From: an uncultured Flavobacteriales bacterium
GTDB taxonomy: Bacteria > Bacteroidota > Bacteroidia > Flavobacteriales > UBA7430
Direction: 5' to 3'
Assembly: GCA_913041775.1 (NCBI GenBank)
Contig: CAJWJW010000070.1
Span: 1 to 6,968, forward strand
Length of the DNA: 6,968 nt
Shown: piece after piece, positions 6,751-6,968 of the stretch
Layout: each line of letters starts with the position of its first letter
Position numbering within the stretch: position 1 is the stretch's first letter
Translations under genes and position numbers: made by a program
The notes under the pieces: model-generated
Told to the model about the DNA's origin: nothing
What the model saw: only the letters and a program-made list of their open reading frames with translations
Databases searched by the model: none

Positions 6751-6968
6751 TTATAAAGTTATAACGCCATGAATTTTAGTAGCTTTCTCATACACTGAAA
6801 TAATTTCATCAGCACTGAGCATCACTTCCTGCACCGAAATTGAAATAAAAGCGCCTTTGGAAGATTCTTTTCTAATAATTTCTGCCTTTTCTGGTTGAAA
6901 TAGAGATTCTATCTGTGCTATTTTCTGCAGATCAGACTTCACTATAAACTTAAACATATATACACTAG
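6751..6968 (-). CDS. DUF493/YbeD-like small protein, 5' end outside the window
   Basis: The frame stays open to the right edge, so the gene is partial. The visible part reads SVY followed by MFKFIVKSD... and ends KIHGVITL. It resembles DUF493 proteins such as E. coli YbeD: an opening (Y)xFKFIV strand, a helix, a strand with RKESSKGAFISISV (SSKG is the most typical segment), then a helix with VYEKATKIHGVITL, like the YbeD ending ETLYEELGKIDIVRMVL. The pattern is a ferredoxin-like beta-alpha-beta-beta-alpha-beta fold. Family members usually carry about 20 more N-terminal residues, and the codons before the ATG at 6957 (S-V-Y) fit that alignment, so that ATG is probably internal. The molecular function of the family is not established. 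The stop is separated from the protoporphyrinogen oxidase ATG by one base, implying an operon with translational coupling. The comparison is from memory of the family, not a search. Confidence 0.8.
   Translation of the reverse strand, partial: SVYMFKFIVKSDLQKIAQIESLFQPEKAEIIRKESSKGAFISISVQEVMLSADEIISVYEKATKIHGVITL

Overview
This window comes from an AT-rich genome that looks like a member of the Bacteroidota, most probably a marine-type flavobacterium. The reasons are the absence of Shine-Dalgarno sequences before any start codon, matches to the Bacteroidota -7 promoter element TAnnTTTG in front of the genes, and a large secreted multidomain metalloprotease with Cys-rich GCT...DDxSC repeats of a kind common in flavobacterial surface proteins. 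The species cannot be named from the sequence.

Layout: (1) Positions 2847 down to 1, minus strand, form one open reading frame of 949 codons that runs off the left edge. It encodes a secreted reprolysin/adamalysin-like zinc metalloprotease with a signal peptide, a prodomain, a catalytic domain with HExxHxxGxxH, several beta-sandwich modules, and the start of a tandem Cys repeat array. Its stop codon is outside the window. (2) Positions 2848-2952 are a 105-bp divergent promoter region. (3) 2953-4077 plus encodes a DadA/DAO-type FAD-dependent oxidoreductase whose best promoter match sits so close to the ATG that the transcript may be leaderless. (4) 4078-4375 is a very AT-rich 298-bp gap with three short inverted repeats and no credible gene. 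(5) 4376-5431 plus encodes an AI-2E family (TqsA/PerM-like) multi-spanning membrane protein. (6) 5424-6749 minus encodes protoporphyrinogen oxidase of the FAD-dependent HemY type (heme biosynthesis). It overlaps the end of the AI-2E gene tail to tail by 8 bp. (7) 6751-6968 minus is the C-terminal part of a DUF493/YbeD-like small protein lying 1 nt upstream of the oxidase gene, so the two are probably co-transcribed and translationally coupled. Its true start is probably beyond the right edge, and the first ATG seen at 6957 is probably an internal methionine.

The genes do not form one pathway. The DUF493-like gene and the heme gene look like an operon. The oxidoreductase, the AI-2E protein and the protease look like independent neighbours. 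I see no RNA gene, mobile element, CRISPR array or defence system, and no clear evidence of a new biological system. The most informative observations are the Met-to-Leu change in the protease Met-turn, the wrong apparent start of the DUF493-like gene, and the possible leaderless start of the oxidoreductase.
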